From NCBI RefSeq assembly GCF_017873175.1, contig NZ_JAGGJW010000013.1, positions 165,523-229,522 on the forward strand: a stretch of 64,000 nucleotides of DNA. The letters run 5' to 3'. Origin of the DNA: Neorhizobium petrolearium (lineage in GTDB: Bacteria; Pseudomonadota; Alphaproteobacteria; Rhizobiales; Rhizobiaceae). The notes beneath the pieces were generated by a model. The model was given only the letters and a program-made list of their open reading frames with translations, did not search any database and had not been told where the DNA came from. This document shows, in pieces, positions 27,337 to 37,002 of the stretch; position 1 is the first letter of the stretch, and each line of letters starts with the position of its first letter. The position numbers and the translations under genes were made by a program.

Positions 27337-28077
27337 TTGAATATTCAACTGATCGTGCAACTCTTGGTACTTGTTGGGGAAGTCAAGACAGAGGCGGAAT
27401 TAACGGCTGAACTCGAATCTCTGCTGAAGGCTTATGGCTTTGAATATTACAGCCTGCTCGTCCAGCCTCGACCCAATCAGGACCCTGCGCGTGTGGTGCT
27501 GGCCAGCCGCTGGCCAGCGGGCTGGCCGGAAATCTATGCTGGCCGCAAATACGTTCTCGTGGATCCGGCGATCCGAATGCTCAGCATCGCGCAGAGGTCC
27601 ATCCGCTGGCGCGACGCCATCTTCGCGCTCAGGAACGACCCCCATAAGCAGCGCATGCAGCGGATGATGCAGGAAGGGATTCGTTACGGTCTGCAGGATG
27701 GCTACATCTTTCCCGTATATGGCCGCAATGGATTGCTTGGCTATATGACTATCGGAGGTCGGCCGGTCGATCTTTCGCCGGCTGAAATGGCACTTTTTGA
27801 TGCGGCCGCCAAGAAGGTGTTCTGGCGTTTTATGGAGCTGCGCGGCCAGGCCGAAGAGCTAGAAACTGTTGCAAATGTGGATACGCAGCTCACGCGACGC
27901 GAAATGGAAGTCATCGGTCTGCTTGCAGATGGCCTGACTTCCAACGAGATTGCCAGGTCGCTCGATATTTCAAGCCATACGGTAGACTGGTACATCAACG
28001 GTCTGCAGGAGAAATTGAGAGCCAAGAATCGGCAGCATGTGGTCGCTTCCGCCTTTCGTTTGGGCCTTGTCATCTGA
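27337..28077 (+). CDS. expR: LuxR-family quorum-sensing regulator, ExpR ortholog
   Basis: The start is TTG at 27337, with AGGGGG five bases upstream. An ATG at 27315 is out of frame. The 246-residue protein has an N-terminal autoinducer-binding domain with the conserved acyl-homoserine-lactone pocket residues W63, Y67, D76, P77 and W91 and a glycine at 122. The C-terminal GerE/LuxR helix-turn-helix runs from about 190 to 246 (LTRREMEVIGLLADGLTSNE...). No luxI-type synthase is nearby, so it is a solo receptor. Its place between ndvA and pyc is where Sinorhizobium meliloti carries expR, which controls exopolysaccharide, motility and symbiosis genes. Pocket residues are intact, so ligand response is likely. 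Confidence 0.85.
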   Translation: MNIQLIVQLLVLVGEVKTEAELTAELESLLKAYGFEYYSLLVQPRPNQDPARVVLASRWPAGWPEIYAGRKYVLVDPAIRMLSIAQRSIRWRDAIFALRNDPHKQRMQRMMQEGIRYGLQDGYIFPVYGRNGLLGYMTIGGRPVDLSPAEMALFDAAAKKVFWRFMELRGQAEELETVANVDTQLTRREMEVIGLLADGLTSNEIARSLDISSHTVDWYINGLQEKLRAKNRQHVVASAFRLGLVI

Positions 28078-28211
28078 GCGCACCAGCGCCTTGAAGCCAT
28101 CTGACACAAATTTGACATCCGGCATCCGTTCAAATTGCGCTTGCCTGATTAAGGCGATATGACTTTCTTTGCAGTGCAGCATTTTTCTCGATGGCACGTG
28201 GGAGGTCCGTT

Positions 28212-31200
28212 TTGCCGATTTCGAAAATTCTCGTTGCCAACCGCTCTGAAATTGCCATCCGCGTCTTCCGGGCCGCCAATGAGTTGGGCATCAAAACGGT
28301 TGCGATCTGGGCGGAGGAGGACAAGCTCTCGCTGCATCGCTTCAAGGCTGATGAAAGTTACCAGGTCGGCCGCGGCCCACATCTTGACCGGGATCTGGGG
28401 CCAATCGAGAGCTACCTATCGATTCCGGAGATTATCCGCGTCGCGAAGCTTTCCGGTGCCGATGCCATTCACCCAGGTTATGGCCTGCTGTCCGAAAGCC
28501 CCGAATTCGTCGAGGCCTGCAATGCTGCGGGCATCACGTTCATAGGGCCAACCGCCGAGACTATGCGGCAGCTCGGCAACAAGGTTGCCGCCCGCAATCT
28601 TGCGATTTCCGTTGGCGTGCCGGTGGTTCCGGCAACCGAGCCGCTGCCCGACGACATGGCCGAAGTGGCGAAGATGGCCGCGCAGATCGGCTATCCGGTG
28701 ATGCTGAAGGCGTCCTGGGGTGGTGGCGGGCGCGGCATGCGCGTCATCCGCTCCGAAGCGGATCTCGCCAAGGAAGTAACGGAGGCCAAGCGCGAAGCCA
28801 AGGCCGCCTTCGGCAAGGATGAGGTCTATCTCGAAAAACTCGTCGAACATGCCCGCCATGTCGAGAGCCAGATACTAGGCGATACGCATGGCAATGCCGT
28901 GCATCTCTTCGAGCGTGACTGTTCGATCCAGCGCCGTAATCAGAAGGTCGTGGAGCGGGCTCCGGCGCCTTATCTCACGGATGCTCAGCGCAGGGAGCTG
29001 GCAGATTATTCGCTGAAGATTGCCAGGGCGACGAATTACATCGGCGCCGGCACGGTTGAGTATCTGATGGATGCCGATACCGGCAAATTCTACTTCATCG
29101 AAGTGAATCCCCGCATCCAGGTGGAGCACACGGTGACTGAGGTCGTCACCGGCATAGATATCGTCAAGGCCCAGATCCACATCCTCGAAGGGGCGGCGAT
29201 CGGCACGCCTGAATCGGGTGTTCCGCCACAAGCAAACATCCGTCTCAATGGCCATGCGCTGCAATGCCGTATCACCACGGAGGATCCGGAGCACAACTTC
29301 ATCCCGGATTACGGCCGCATCACCGCCTATCGCTCGGCGGCCGGTTTCGGCATTCGCCTCGATGGCGGCACGGCCTATTCCGGTGCGATCATCACCCGCT
29401 ACTATGATCCGCTGCTCGTCAAGGTGACAGCGTGGGGCGCTTCGCCCGGAGAGGCGATCAGCCGTATGGATCGGGCGCTCCGCGAATTCCGTATCCGTGG
29501 GGTCGCGACCAATCTGACCTTCCTCGAAGCGATCATCGGTCATCCGAAGTTCCGCGACAATTCCTATACGACACGCTTCATCGACACGACGCCGGAACTC
29601 TTCGAGCAGGTGAAGCGGGCCGATCGCGCCACCAAACTGCTCACCTATCTCGCCGATGTCACCGTCAACGGCCACCCCGAGACCAAGGGCCGGCCAATGC
29701 CTTCCGAGCAGGTAGCAAAGCCAATCGTGCCTTACATAAACGGGCCTGTTCCCGACGGAACCAAGCAGCTTCTCGACAATCTCGGCCCGAAGAAATTCGC
29801 AGAATGGATGCGCAATGAAAAGCGCGCGCTTGTGACGGACACAACCATGCGTGACGGGCACCAGTCGCTGCTTGCCACCCGCATGCGGACCTATGACATT
29901 GCGCATATTGCAGGTGTCTATGCGCGAGCGCTGCCGAACCTCTTTTCGCTGGAATGCTGGGGCGGTGCGACCTTCGATGTTTCCATGCGCTTCCTGACGG
30001 AAGATCCATGGGAGCGTCTGGCGCTCATACGCGAGGGAGCGCCGAACCTGTTGCTGCAGATGCTGCTACGTGGGGCCAACGGCGTCGGCTACAAGAACTA
30101 TCCGGACAATGTCGTGAAATATTTCGTCCGGCAGGCGGCGAAGGGCGGAATCGATCTCTTCCGCGTCTTTGACTGCCTCAACTGGGTCGAGAACATGCGC
30201 GTTTCCATGGACGCGGTCCAGGAAGAGAGCAAGCTGTGCGAGGCGGCGATCTGCTATACCGGGGACCTCCTGAACTCTGCGCGCCCGAAATACGATCTCA
30301 AGTATTATGTCGCGCTGGCTGAGGAACTGGAGAAGGCCGGTGCACATATCATCGCGCTCAAGGACATGGCTGGTCTCCTGAAACCCGCTGCGGCACGCGT
30401 GCTCTTCAAAGCGTTGCGCGAGGCGACATCTCTGCCGATCCATTTCCATACGCATGACACGTCCGGCATATCGGCGGCGACGGTTCTTGCCGCAGTGGAG
30501 GCAGGCGTCGATGCGGTCGATGCGGCCATGGATGCCTTGTCCGGAAATACGTCGCAGCCCTGCCTCGGCTCGATCGTCGAGGCGCTCGCCGGGTCCGAGC
30601 GCGATCCGGGTCTTGATCCGGAATGGATTCGCCGCATCTCCTTCTATTGGGAAGCGGTGCGCGCCCAGTATGCCGCCTTCGAGAGCGACCTCAAGGGGCC
30701 GGCTTCCGAAGTCTATCTGCACGAGATGCCGGGTGGCCAGTTTACCAATCTCAAGGAACAGGCCCGTTCGCTCGGCCTCGACACCAAGTGGCATAGGGTG
30801 GCGCAGGCATACGCGGACGCCAACCGGATGTTCGGCGATATCGTCAAGGTAACGCCGTCTTCCAAGGTGGTAGGCGACATGGCGCTGATGATGGTCAGCC
30901 AGGACCTCACTGTTGCCGATGTCGAGAACCCGGACAGGGATATAGCCTTCCCGGACTCGGTCGTCTCGATGCTGAAGGGTGACCTCGGTCAGCCGCCGGG
31001 CGGTTGGCCGAAGGCATTGCAGAAGAAGGCGCTCAAGGGTGAGAAGCCCTATACGGTGCGGCCGGGCTCTCTGCTGCCGGACGCCGATCTTGATGTCGAG
31101 CGCAAGACGATCGAGGATAAGCTCGGACGCGAAATTGATGATTTCGAGTTCTCATCCTATCTCATGTATCCCAAGGTCTTCACCGACTTCGCCATGGCGG

Positions 31201-31673
31201 TTGAGACATACGGCCCCGTCTCGGTTCTGCCGACGCCCGCCTACTTTTATGGTCTGAAGGACGGAGAGGAACTGTTCGCGGATATTGAAAGGGGCAAGAC
31301 ACTGGTCGTCGTCAATCAGGCAATCAGCCAGACCGACGCACAGGGCATGGTGACGGTGTTCTTCGAACTCAACGGGCAACCGCGCCGCATCAAGGTGCCG
31401 GACCGGGCGCATGGTGCCTCAGGGGCCGCGGTTCGTCGCAAGGCCGAGGTCGGCAATGCCACCCATCTCGGTGCGCCCATGCCGGGTGTACTCTCCCGCG
31501 TCTTCGTGTCGGCCGGTCAGGCTGTGAAGGCGGGCGATGTTTTGCTTTCCATCGAAGCAATGAAGATGGAAACCGCCTTGCATGCGGAAAAGGACGGCAC
31601 AATCGCCGAGGTGCTGGTAAAGGCCGGCGACCAGATCGACGCCAAGGACCTCCTGATCGTCTACGGCGGCTGA
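28212..31673 (+). CDS. pyc: Pyruvate carboxylase
   Basis: I place the start at TTG 28212 (MPISKILVANRSEIAIRVFR, 1153 residues) because GGAGG (28201-28205) sits 6 bp upstream and this is the usual rhizobial N-terminus. An ATG seven codons earlier precedes the ribosome site. The order is biotin carboxylase (1 to about 450, with GGGGRGMRVI), carboxyltransferase (from TTMRDGHQSLLATR near 542), allosteric/PC domain, and biotin carrier domain with the biotinyl lysine K1118 in EAMKMET. The single-chain enzyme carboxylates pyruvate to oxaloacetate, the anaplerotic step needed for growth on sugars, lactate and pyruvate in rhizobia. Length and all motifs are complete. Confidence 0.97.
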   Translation: MPISKILVANRSEIAIRVFRAANELGIKTVAIWAEEDKLSLHRFKADESYQVGRGPHLDRDLGPIESYLSIPEIIRVAKLSGADAIHPGYGLLSESPEFVEACNAAGITFIGPTAETMRQLGNKVAARNLAISVGVPVVPATEPLPDDMAEVAKMAAQIGYPVMLKASWGGGGRGMRVIRSEADLAKEVTEAKREAKAAFGKDEVYLEKLVEHARHVESQILGDTHGNAVHLFERDCSIQRRNQKVVERAPAPYLTDAQRRELADYSLKIARATNYIGAGTVEYLMDADTGKFYFIEVNPRIQVEHTVTEVVTGIDIVKAQIHILEGAAIGTPESGVPPQANIRLNGHALQCRITTEDPEHNFIPDYGRITAYRSAAGFGIRLDGGTAYSGAIITRYYDPLLVKVTAWGASPGEAISRMDRALREFRIRGVATNLTFLEAIIGHPKFRDNSYTTRFIDTTPELFEQVKRADRATKLLTYLADVTVNGHPETKGRPMPSEQVAKPIVPYINGPVPDGTKQLLDNLGPKKFAEWMRNEKRALVTDTTMRDGHQSLLATRMRTYDIAHIAGVYARALPNLFSLECWGGATFDVSMRFLTEDPWERLALIREGAPNLLLQMLLRGANGVGYKNYPDNVVKYFVRQAAKGGIDLFRVFDCLNWVENMRVSMDAVQEESKLCEAAICYTGDLLNSARPKYDLKYYVALAEELEKAGAHIIALKDMAGLLKPAAARVLFKALREATSLPIHFHTHDTSGISAATVLAAVEAGVDAVDAAMDALSGNTSQPCLGSIVEALAGSERDPGLDPEWIRRISFYWEAVRAQYAAFESDLKGPASEVYLHEMPGGQFTNLKEQARSLGLDTKWHRVAQAYADANRMFGDIVKVTPSSKVVGDMALMMVSQDLTVADVENPDRDIAFPDSVVSMLKGDLGQPPGGWPKALQKKALKGEKPYTVRPGSLLPDADLDVERKTIEDKLGREIDDFEFSSYLMYPKVFTDFAMAVETYGPVSVLPTPAYFYGLKDGEELFADIERGKTLVVVNQAISQTDAQGMVTVFFELNGQPRRIKVPDRAHGASGAAVRRKAEVGNATHLGAPMPGVLSRVFVSAGQAVKAGDVLLSIEAMKMETALHAEKDGTIAEVLVKAGDQIDAKDLLIVYGG

Positions 31674-31889
31674 TTTTCACCGACGCTATTTCTTGGGGTC
31701 TATTTGATGTCGGAGGCGTCGTTCTTCGGAATGGCGTTTCCGCCTTTTACCGGCGCTGCCAACCCGAGGACCCTTTTTGGATCGTCGCGGGTTTCGTTCG
31801 CACATAATTTGTGAAACACAGGCCGGCGTTGCGCCGTTGCAATTTCAATCGATTTAAATATGGTCGCGGCAGCCAAAAGGATTGGACAT

Positions 31890-33080
31890 ATGGATACCCG
31901 CGCACCTCTTCGCTCTCCTATTCGGTCTCAAAAATTCGTCACCCGCGAAAGAACTGGAGTCGCACTGCTGTTCCTGATGAATGGCTTCATGGTTGGCGCA
32001 TGGGCTCCGAAAATTCCCGAATTTGCTGCGCGTCTCGGTCTAAGTGAAAGCGCTCTCGGCCTGATGATCCTGACTTTCGGAATCGGCTCGATCGTTATGA
32101 TGCCGCTCGCCGGCAGTCAGATCGCTCGCTTCGGATCAAGCCAGGTTTCGAAATGGGCAGCGGTGCTCCTGACGCCAACGCTGCTGTTGCTGACCTGGGT
32201 CGGCAGCATCTGGACCGGTGCTGTCGCCGTCTTCCTGTTTGGTGGTTTGATAGGCGCGATGGATGTCGCGATGAATGCCAATGCCGTCGCCGTCGAGAAA
32301 CATATGCGGCGGGCCATCATGTCCTCCTGCCATGCCTTCTGGAGCCTCGGCGGGCTGATCGGCTCCTCAACCGGCGGCTTCTTCATCGAGTACATCGGCG
32401 TGTCGGCTCACGCGATCCTCGTTACTCTTCTGGCTGCGTTGATGATCGTAGTCGCATGGCGGGTGGTGCTTCACGATGCGCCGCATCCCGATGAACACAG
32501 GCATGGTGGCAGCCGGCTGCCGCGGTCACCTCTGCCCTGGCTGATCGGCATCATGGCGTTGTTCTGCATGATTCCGGAGGGTGCAATCCTGGATTGGGGC
32601 GCACTTTATCTGCGGAACGAACTGGCGGCCTCCGTCACGCTTTCAGGTTTCGCCTTCGCAGCCTTCTCGCTGACCATGGCGCTGATGCGATTTGCCGGCG
32701 ACGTAATCCGCGACCGCTTCGGCGCTGTCATGACGCTGCGCGTCTGCGCCGTTATCTCCATCCTCGGTCTGCTGGTGATCGGCTTCGCACAAAGCACTCC
32801 AATGGCGATCGCCGGGTTTGCGCTCACCGGCATCGGAATCTCCAACATCGTGCCCATCGCCTTTTCCGCTGCCGGCAACCTGCCGGGCATGGCCGCTGGT
32901 GTCGGCCTCTCAGTCGTGACGACCATGGGATATTCAGGAATCCTTGTGGCGCCGTCGGCGATCGGATTCATCGCCGAGCATACCGGTCTAGCCGTAATCT
33001 TCGTCGGTCTCTCTGCGTTGATCGTCGTGGTCCTGCTGCTGTCGCCGCTTGCCCGGCATGCGGACAATGCGCATCACTGA
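31890..33080 (+). CDS. MFS transporter
   Basis: The ATG at 31890 has AAAGGA at a good distance and gives 396 residues. An in-frame ATG 30 bp earlier is less likely. Twelve hydrophobic segments are visible. The first is preceded by RERTGVALLFLMNGFMVGAWAPKIPE, and GSIVMMPLAGSQIARFGSS corresponds to the loop 2-3 region. These features resemble the YbjJ/FucP-like branch of the major facilitator superfamily. The substrate is unknown: relatives are annotated as sugar or drug transporters. About 215 bp separate it from pyc without an obvious terminator, so read-through is possible but not shown. Confidence 0.8.
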   Translation: MDTRAPLRSPIRSQKFVTRERTGVALLFLMNGFMVGAWAPKIPEFAARLGLSESALGLMILTFGIGSIVMMPLAGSQIARFGSSQVSKWAAVLLTPTLLLLTWVGSIWTGAVAVFLFGGLIGAMDVAMNANAVAVEKHMRRAIMSSCHAFWSLGGLIGSSTGGFFIEYIGVSAHAILVTLLAALMIVVAWRVVLHDAPHPDEHRHGGSRLPRSPLPWLIGIMALFCMIPEGAILDWGALYLRNELAASVTLSGFAFAAFSLTMALMRFAGDVIRDRFGAVMTLRVCAVISILGLLVIGFAQSTPMAIAGFALTGIGISNIVPIAFSAAGNLPGMAAGVGLSVVTTMGYSGILVAPSAIGFIAEHTGLAVIFVGLSALIVVVLLLSPLARHADNAHH

Positions 33081-33208
33081 AGGCAGGATGCCGGGAGGTT
33101 GGCCAAGCCAGGCTGCACGAGATAAAGTGAGTGCTGTGCCGGTTGACAAGCCGCAAGCCATACGCCACCTGAAAGGCGCTCCAACTGCTAAAGGCGACGA
33201 GAAGCTCC

Positions 33209-34459
33209 ATGTCATCACCCGTCGATTATGATCCGAAGCCGCGCCGCGCCACCGTTGCCGTCGATGTCGGTGGCGTCATCGTTGGCGGCGGGGCGCCGGT
33301 CGTAGTCCAATCCATGACCAATACGGATACGGCAGATGTGGATGCGACGGTGGCGCAGGTCGCTGCGCTTTACAGGGCAGGTTCCGAAATTGTCCGCATC
33401 ACCGTTGACCGTGACGAAAGCGCCGCTGCCGTGCCAAAGATCCGCGAGCGGCTGTTGCGTCTCGGGATGGATGTGCCGCTGGTCGGCGACTTCCACTATA
33501 TCGGCCACAAGCTGCTTGCCGATCATCCGGCCTGCGCCGAGGCGCTTGCCAAATACCGCATCAATCCGGGAAATGTCGGCTTCAAGGACAAGAAGGACAA
33601 GCAGTTCGGCGACATCGTCGAGATGGCGATCCGCCACGACAAGCCGGTGCGGATCGGCGTCAATTGGGGCTCGCTCGACCAGGATCTCCTGACCACGCTG
33701 ATGGACCGCAATGCGGCAGAAGGTTCACCGCTCTCGGCCCGTCAGGTCATGCACGAGGCGATCGTCCAATCGGCGCTGATCTCCGCCGAACTTGCCGAAC
33801 AGATCGGTCTGCCGCGTAACCGTATCATCCTGTCGGCCAAGGTCAGTCAGGTGCAGGATCTGATCGCGGTCTATTCCATGCTTGCCGAGCGCTCCAATCA
33901 CGCGCTGCATCTCGGCCTTACCGAAGCCGGCATGGGCTCGAAGGGCATCGTCGCATCGTCTGCTGCCATGGGTTATGTCCTGCAGCAGGGGATTGGCGAC
34001 ACGATCCGCGTCTCGCTGACGCCGGAGCCAAACGGCGACCGCACTCGCGAAGTCCAGGTGGCGCAGGAGCTCCTGCAGGTCATGGGTTTCCGGCAGTTCG
34101 TGCCGGTCGTTGCGGCCTGTCCGGGCTGCGGCCGCACCACGTCGACGGTCTTCCAGGAGCTCGCCCAGAACATTCAGAATGACATCCGCAAGAACATGCC
34201 GGTCTGGCGTGAGAAGTATCCGGGTGTCGAGGCGCTTAACGTCGCTGTCATGGGATGCATCGTCAATGGTCCCGGCGAGAGCAAGCACGCGGATATCGGC
34301 ATTTCGCTGCCGGGCACGGGGGAAACGCCGGCCGCGCCCGTCTTCATCGACGGAAAGAAAGCGATGACGCTGCGCGGACCGAACATCGCAGCCGATTTCG
34401 AAAAGCTCGTCATCGACTATATCGAGAACCGTTTCGGCCAGAAGACGGCCGCTGAATAA
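33209..34459 (+). CDS. ispG: 4-hydroxy-3-methylbut-2-enyl diphosphate synthase
   Basis: This 416-residue protein is IspG (GcpE), the [4Fe-4S] enzyme that converts methylerythritol cyclodiphosphate to HMBPP in the MEP isoprenoid pathway. Cluster ligands are C304 and C307 (CPGCGRTTST) and C350 (GCIVNGPGES), with the conserved glutamate E357 in GES. The N-terminal TIM-barrel half has VQSMTNTDTADVDATVAQV and RITVDRDE. The start is clear and the length normal. hisC begins only 3 bp after its stop, so the two are probably translated from one message even though their pathways are unrelated. Confidence 0.96.
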   Translation: MSSPVDYDPKPRRATVAVDVGGVIVGGGAPVVVQSMTNTDTADVDATVAQVAALYRAGSEIVRITVDRDESAAAVPKIRERLLRLGMDVPLVGDFHYIGHKLLADHPACAEALAKYRINPGNVGFKDKKDKQFGDIVEMAIRHDKPVRIGVNWGSLDQDLLTTLMDRNAAEGSPLSARQVMHEAIVQSALISAELAEQIGLPRNRIILSAKVSQVQDLIAVYSMLAERSNHALHLGLTEAGMGSKGIVASSAAMGYVLQQGIGDTIRVSLTPEPNGDRTREVQVAQELLQVMGFRQFVPVVAACPGCGRTTSTVFQELAQNIQNDIRKNMPVWREKYPGVEALNVAVMGCIVNGPGESKHADIGISLPGTGETPAAPVFIDGKKAMTLRGPNIAADFEKLVIDYIENRFGQKTAAE

Positions 34460-34462
34460 AGC

Positions 34463-35530
34463 ATGAGCCGGTATTGGTCTCCGATTGTCGATACACTGAA
34501 GCCCTATGTCGCTGGCGAACAGCCGCGCATCCGGAATCTCGTCAAGCTCAACACCAATGAAAACCCTTACGGCCCTTCGCCGAAGGTGCTTGCCGCCATC
34601 CGTGCGGCTGCCGACGACGGTCTGCGGCTTTATCCCGATCCCGCGGCGACGATGCTTCGCGAGGCGATCGCCGCGCATTTCGGAGTGCAACCGGACGAGG
34701 TTTTCGTGGGCAACGGTTCCGATGAGGTGCTGGCTCATACGTTCCAGGCCCTGCTGAAGCACGACATGCCGCTGCTCTATCCGGATATCACCTATAGCTT
34801 CTATCCTACCTATAGCCGGCTTTATGATATCGATGCTGTCGAGATTCCGCTCGACGAGGCCTTTCGCATCCGGCTTGCAGACTACGATCGGTCCTGCGGC
34901 GCGATCATCATTCCCAACCCCAATGCGCCGACTGGTGTCGGTCTGTCGCTTGCGGAGATCGAGACGTTGGTGGCCGGGCATGGGGATGCGCCGGTGGTGA
35001 TCGATGAGGCCTATATCGACTTCGGCGGCGAGACCGCAGCGGGTCTGATCTCCCGCTATCCAAATCTGCTGGTCGTTCAGACGGTGTCGAAATCCCGATC
35101 GCTGGCCGGTATGCGTGTCGGTTTCGCGCTGGGTCAACGGCCGCTGATCGACGCTCTCGAGCGGGTGAAGGACAGTTTCAACTCCTACCCGCTCGATCGG
35201 CTTGCGCAGGTCGCCGCCACCGCGGCCGTCGAAGATGTGGATTGGTTCGAGACCTGCCGACAAAAGATTATCGCGACGCGCGAGCGCCTGACCGGCGAAC
35301 TTCAAAGGCTTGGCTTCGAGGTGCTGCCATCGCGGGCGAATTTCGTCTTTGCCAGACATCCAGACCTGCCGGGTGCGGAAGTCCATGCAGCGCTGCGTGC
35401 CGAAGGCGTGCTGGTGCGGCACTGGAACAAGCCGCGAATCGCCGACCATCTGCGCATCAGCATCGGCACGGATGCCGAATGCGAGCGGCTGATCGAAGTC
35501 TTGAGGAGCCTTCCGCCGGCTGGGAAATGA
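34463..35530 (+). CDS. hisC: Histidinol-phosphate aminotransferase
   Basis: This 355-residue class I/II PLP aminotransferase has LNTNENPYGPSP near the N-terminus, NPNAPTG (about 152-158), DEAYIDFGG and the Schiff-base lysine K210 in VSKSRSLAGMRVGFALG. These are the HisC hallmarks. It converts imidazole-acetol phosphate to histidinol phosphate using glutamate. Relatives can also act on aromatic amino acids, so a paralog role is possible. It is coupled to ispG (3-bp gap). A 9-bp hairpin (35572-35596) follows the gene at 42 bp. Confidence 0.9.
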   Translation: MSRYWSPIVDTLKPYVAGEQPRIRNLVKLNTNENPYGPSPKVLAAIRAAADDGLRLYPDPAATMLREAIAAHFGVQPDEVFVGNGSDEVLAHTFQALLKHDMPLLYPDITYSFYPTYSRLYDIDAVEIPLDEAFRIRLADYDRSCGAIIIPNPNAPTGVGLSLAEIETLVAGHGDAPVVIDEAYIDFGGETAAGLISRYPNLLVVQTVSKSRSLAGMRVGFALGQRPLIDALERVKDSFNSYPLDRLAQVAATAAVEDVDWFETCRQKIIATRERLTGELQRLGFEVLPSRANFVFARHPDLPGAEVHAALRAEGVLVRHWNKPRIADHLRISIGTDAECERLIEVLRSLPPAGK

Positions 35531-35571
35531 TGCAGCAAAACATCAGGCTTTTTCCCGGTCAATGATGATTG

Positions 35572-35596
35572 GCGAGGAGATATTGTCTCTCCTCGC
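35572..35596 (+). terminator. Hairpin after hisC
   Basis: GCGAGGAGA (35572-35580) pairs perfectly with TCTCCTCGC (35588-35596) over a 7-nt loop. It lies between hisC and the OmpA lipoprotein gene. No U-run follows, so it may be a leader or processing structure rather than an intrinsic terminator. Confidence 0.4.
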
Positions 35597-35656
35597 TATT
35601 GCCGCAATTCATGGTAAATCAGGTGTCTTCACAGAAGACGGGGACTTCGATTTACA

Positions 35657-36322
35657 ATGCTCAAGAAAATTGCAATCGTCGCGCTTTCCGCGACCTATCT
35701 TTCTGCCTGCACCACGACCGACCCCTATACGGGTGAACAGAAGGTTTCCAACACCGCAGGCGGCGCGGCGATCGGCGCCGGCGTTGGTGCTCTCGCAGGC
35801 CTTGCCATTGGCGGCACAGGCAAGAACGGCGCCCGCAACGCGCTGATCGGCGCCGGCATCGGCGCGCTCGCAGGCGGCGGGATCGGCGCCTATATGGACA
35901 ATCAGGAAGCAGAACTGCGGGCCCAGCTTCAAGGCACCGGCGTTTCGGTGACCCGCATGGGTGACCGCATCATCCTCAACATGCCGTCCAACATCACTTT
36001 TGCCACGGACCAGGATCAGGTGATTCCGCCCTTCTACCGGACGCTCGATTCAGTCGCGATCGTGTTGAACAAGTTCAACAAGACCTTCATCGACGTGAAC
36101 GGCCATACGGATTCGACCGGCAGCCTGCAGCATAACCAGGGCCTGTCCGAGCGCCGCGCCGCGTCCGTGGCGAATTATCTGGCAGGCCGCGGCGTCGATC
36201 AACGCCGTATGTCGACCATGGGCTTCGGCCCATCGCAGCCGGTTGCTTCCAATGCGACGCCGGACGGACGTGCGCAGAACCGGCGCGTCGAGGTGCAGAT
36301 CGCGCCGATCACGCAGGGCTGA
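35657..36322 (+). CDS. OmpA-family lipoprotein with glycine-zipper region
   Basis: This 221-residue protein has a lipoprotein signal with lipobox LSAC, so C18 becomes the lipid-modified N-terminus. Residues about 32-85 are glycine/alanine-rich (GGAAIGAGVGALAGLAIGG and a second copy), a glycine zipper that packs into membrane. The rest is an OmpA C-terminal domain (NGHTDSTGSLQHNQGLSERRAASVANYL), which binds peptidoglycan. It most likely tethers the outer membrane to the cell wall (YiaD/Pal-like). It stands alone between hisC and a convergent LysE gene. Confidence 0.88.
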   Translation: MLKKIAIVALSATYLSACTTTDPYTGEQKVSNTAGGAAIGAGVGALAGLAIGGTGKNGARNALIGAGIGALAGGGIGAYMDNQEAELRAQLQGTGVSVTRMGDRIILNMPSNITFATDQDQVIPPFYRTLDSVAIVLNKFNKTFIDVNGHTDSTGSLQHNQGLSERRAASVANYLAGRGVDQRRMSTMGFGPSQPVASNATPDGRAQNRRVEVQIAPITQG

Positions 36323-36349
36323 TTGGAAACAGGGAGCGAGGCGGGCCGC

Positions 36350-36991
36350 TCAGATGCGGCTCGTCAGCAGCTTTAAGCCGGCGGCGCTGTAGACGATCGC
36401 CATCGTGCCTTCGATCCATCGCCGAGCGGCCTTGTAACCGCGCAGCGCATGTGGCGTCGAAAACACCATGGCATAACCGATGAAGATCATCAGGCTTGAA
36501 GAGATGCAGACGCCTATGATCAGCAGGATCGCAGCGGTCGGTGCATTTTCCGGCAGGCCGAGCGAAATGATCGCGAGCCATGCGAAAATCGCCTTCGGGT
36601 TGGTGACGTGGATGGCGTAACCACGCAGCCAGAGTTGGCGCGCCGTATAGTTCGTGCTGAGATTGCCGATCGCAGCTTTCGAATCCGGCAGGCGGGCCGA
36701 TTTGTAGGCCTTCCAGGCGAGGTAGATCAGGTAGAGCCCGCCGAGCACTTTCAGGATTTCCAGGCCGATCGCATAAGAGCGGAGCAGGGCGGCAAGGCCG
36801 AGTGCGGCGGCGCAGGCCCAGGTGAACGAACCGCAGGCTATACCAAGCGCCATGATCAGCCCGGCGTGTCGGCCCTGCGAGATCGATGTGCCGATGATGG
36901 CGAAATTGGCAGGGCCCGGGGTTGCGACATTGATGATATAAGCGACGTAGGCCGGCCACATATACGACAGGTAAGTCAGGGCGTCTGACAT
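36350..36991 (-). CDS. LysE/RhtB family amino-acid exporter
   Basis: This 213-residue, six-span membrane protein of the LysE superfamily has ATPGPANFAIIGTSISQGRHAGLIMALGIACGS near the N-terminus, the family signature around the first two spans. It also carries KVLGGLYLIYLAWKAYKS and NPKAIFAWLAI. Proteins of this group export amino acids or related metabolites from the cytoplasm. The exported compound cannot be inferred. It lies 11 bp downstream of ispA on the same strand and could be cotranscribed with it. Confidence 0.85.
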   Translation of the reverse strand: MSDALTYLSYMWPAYVAYIINVATPGPANFAIIGTSISQGRHAGLIMALGIACGSFTWACAAALGLAALLRSYAIGLEILKVLGGLYLIYLAWKAYKSARLPDSKAAIGNLSTNYTARQLWLRGYAIHVTNPKAIFAWLAIISLGLPENAPTAAILLIIGVCISSSLMIFIGYAMVFSTPHALRGYKAARRWIEGTMAIVYSAAGLKLLTSRI

Positions 36992-37002
36992 CTTCCCTCT
37001 TT

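Noticed and set aside
33725..35449. A 574-codon open frame on the minus strand across ispG and hisC
   Set aside because: It is antisense to two firmly identified enzymes, crosses their junction and has no recognisable motif. Such frames arise from GC-rich codon bias.
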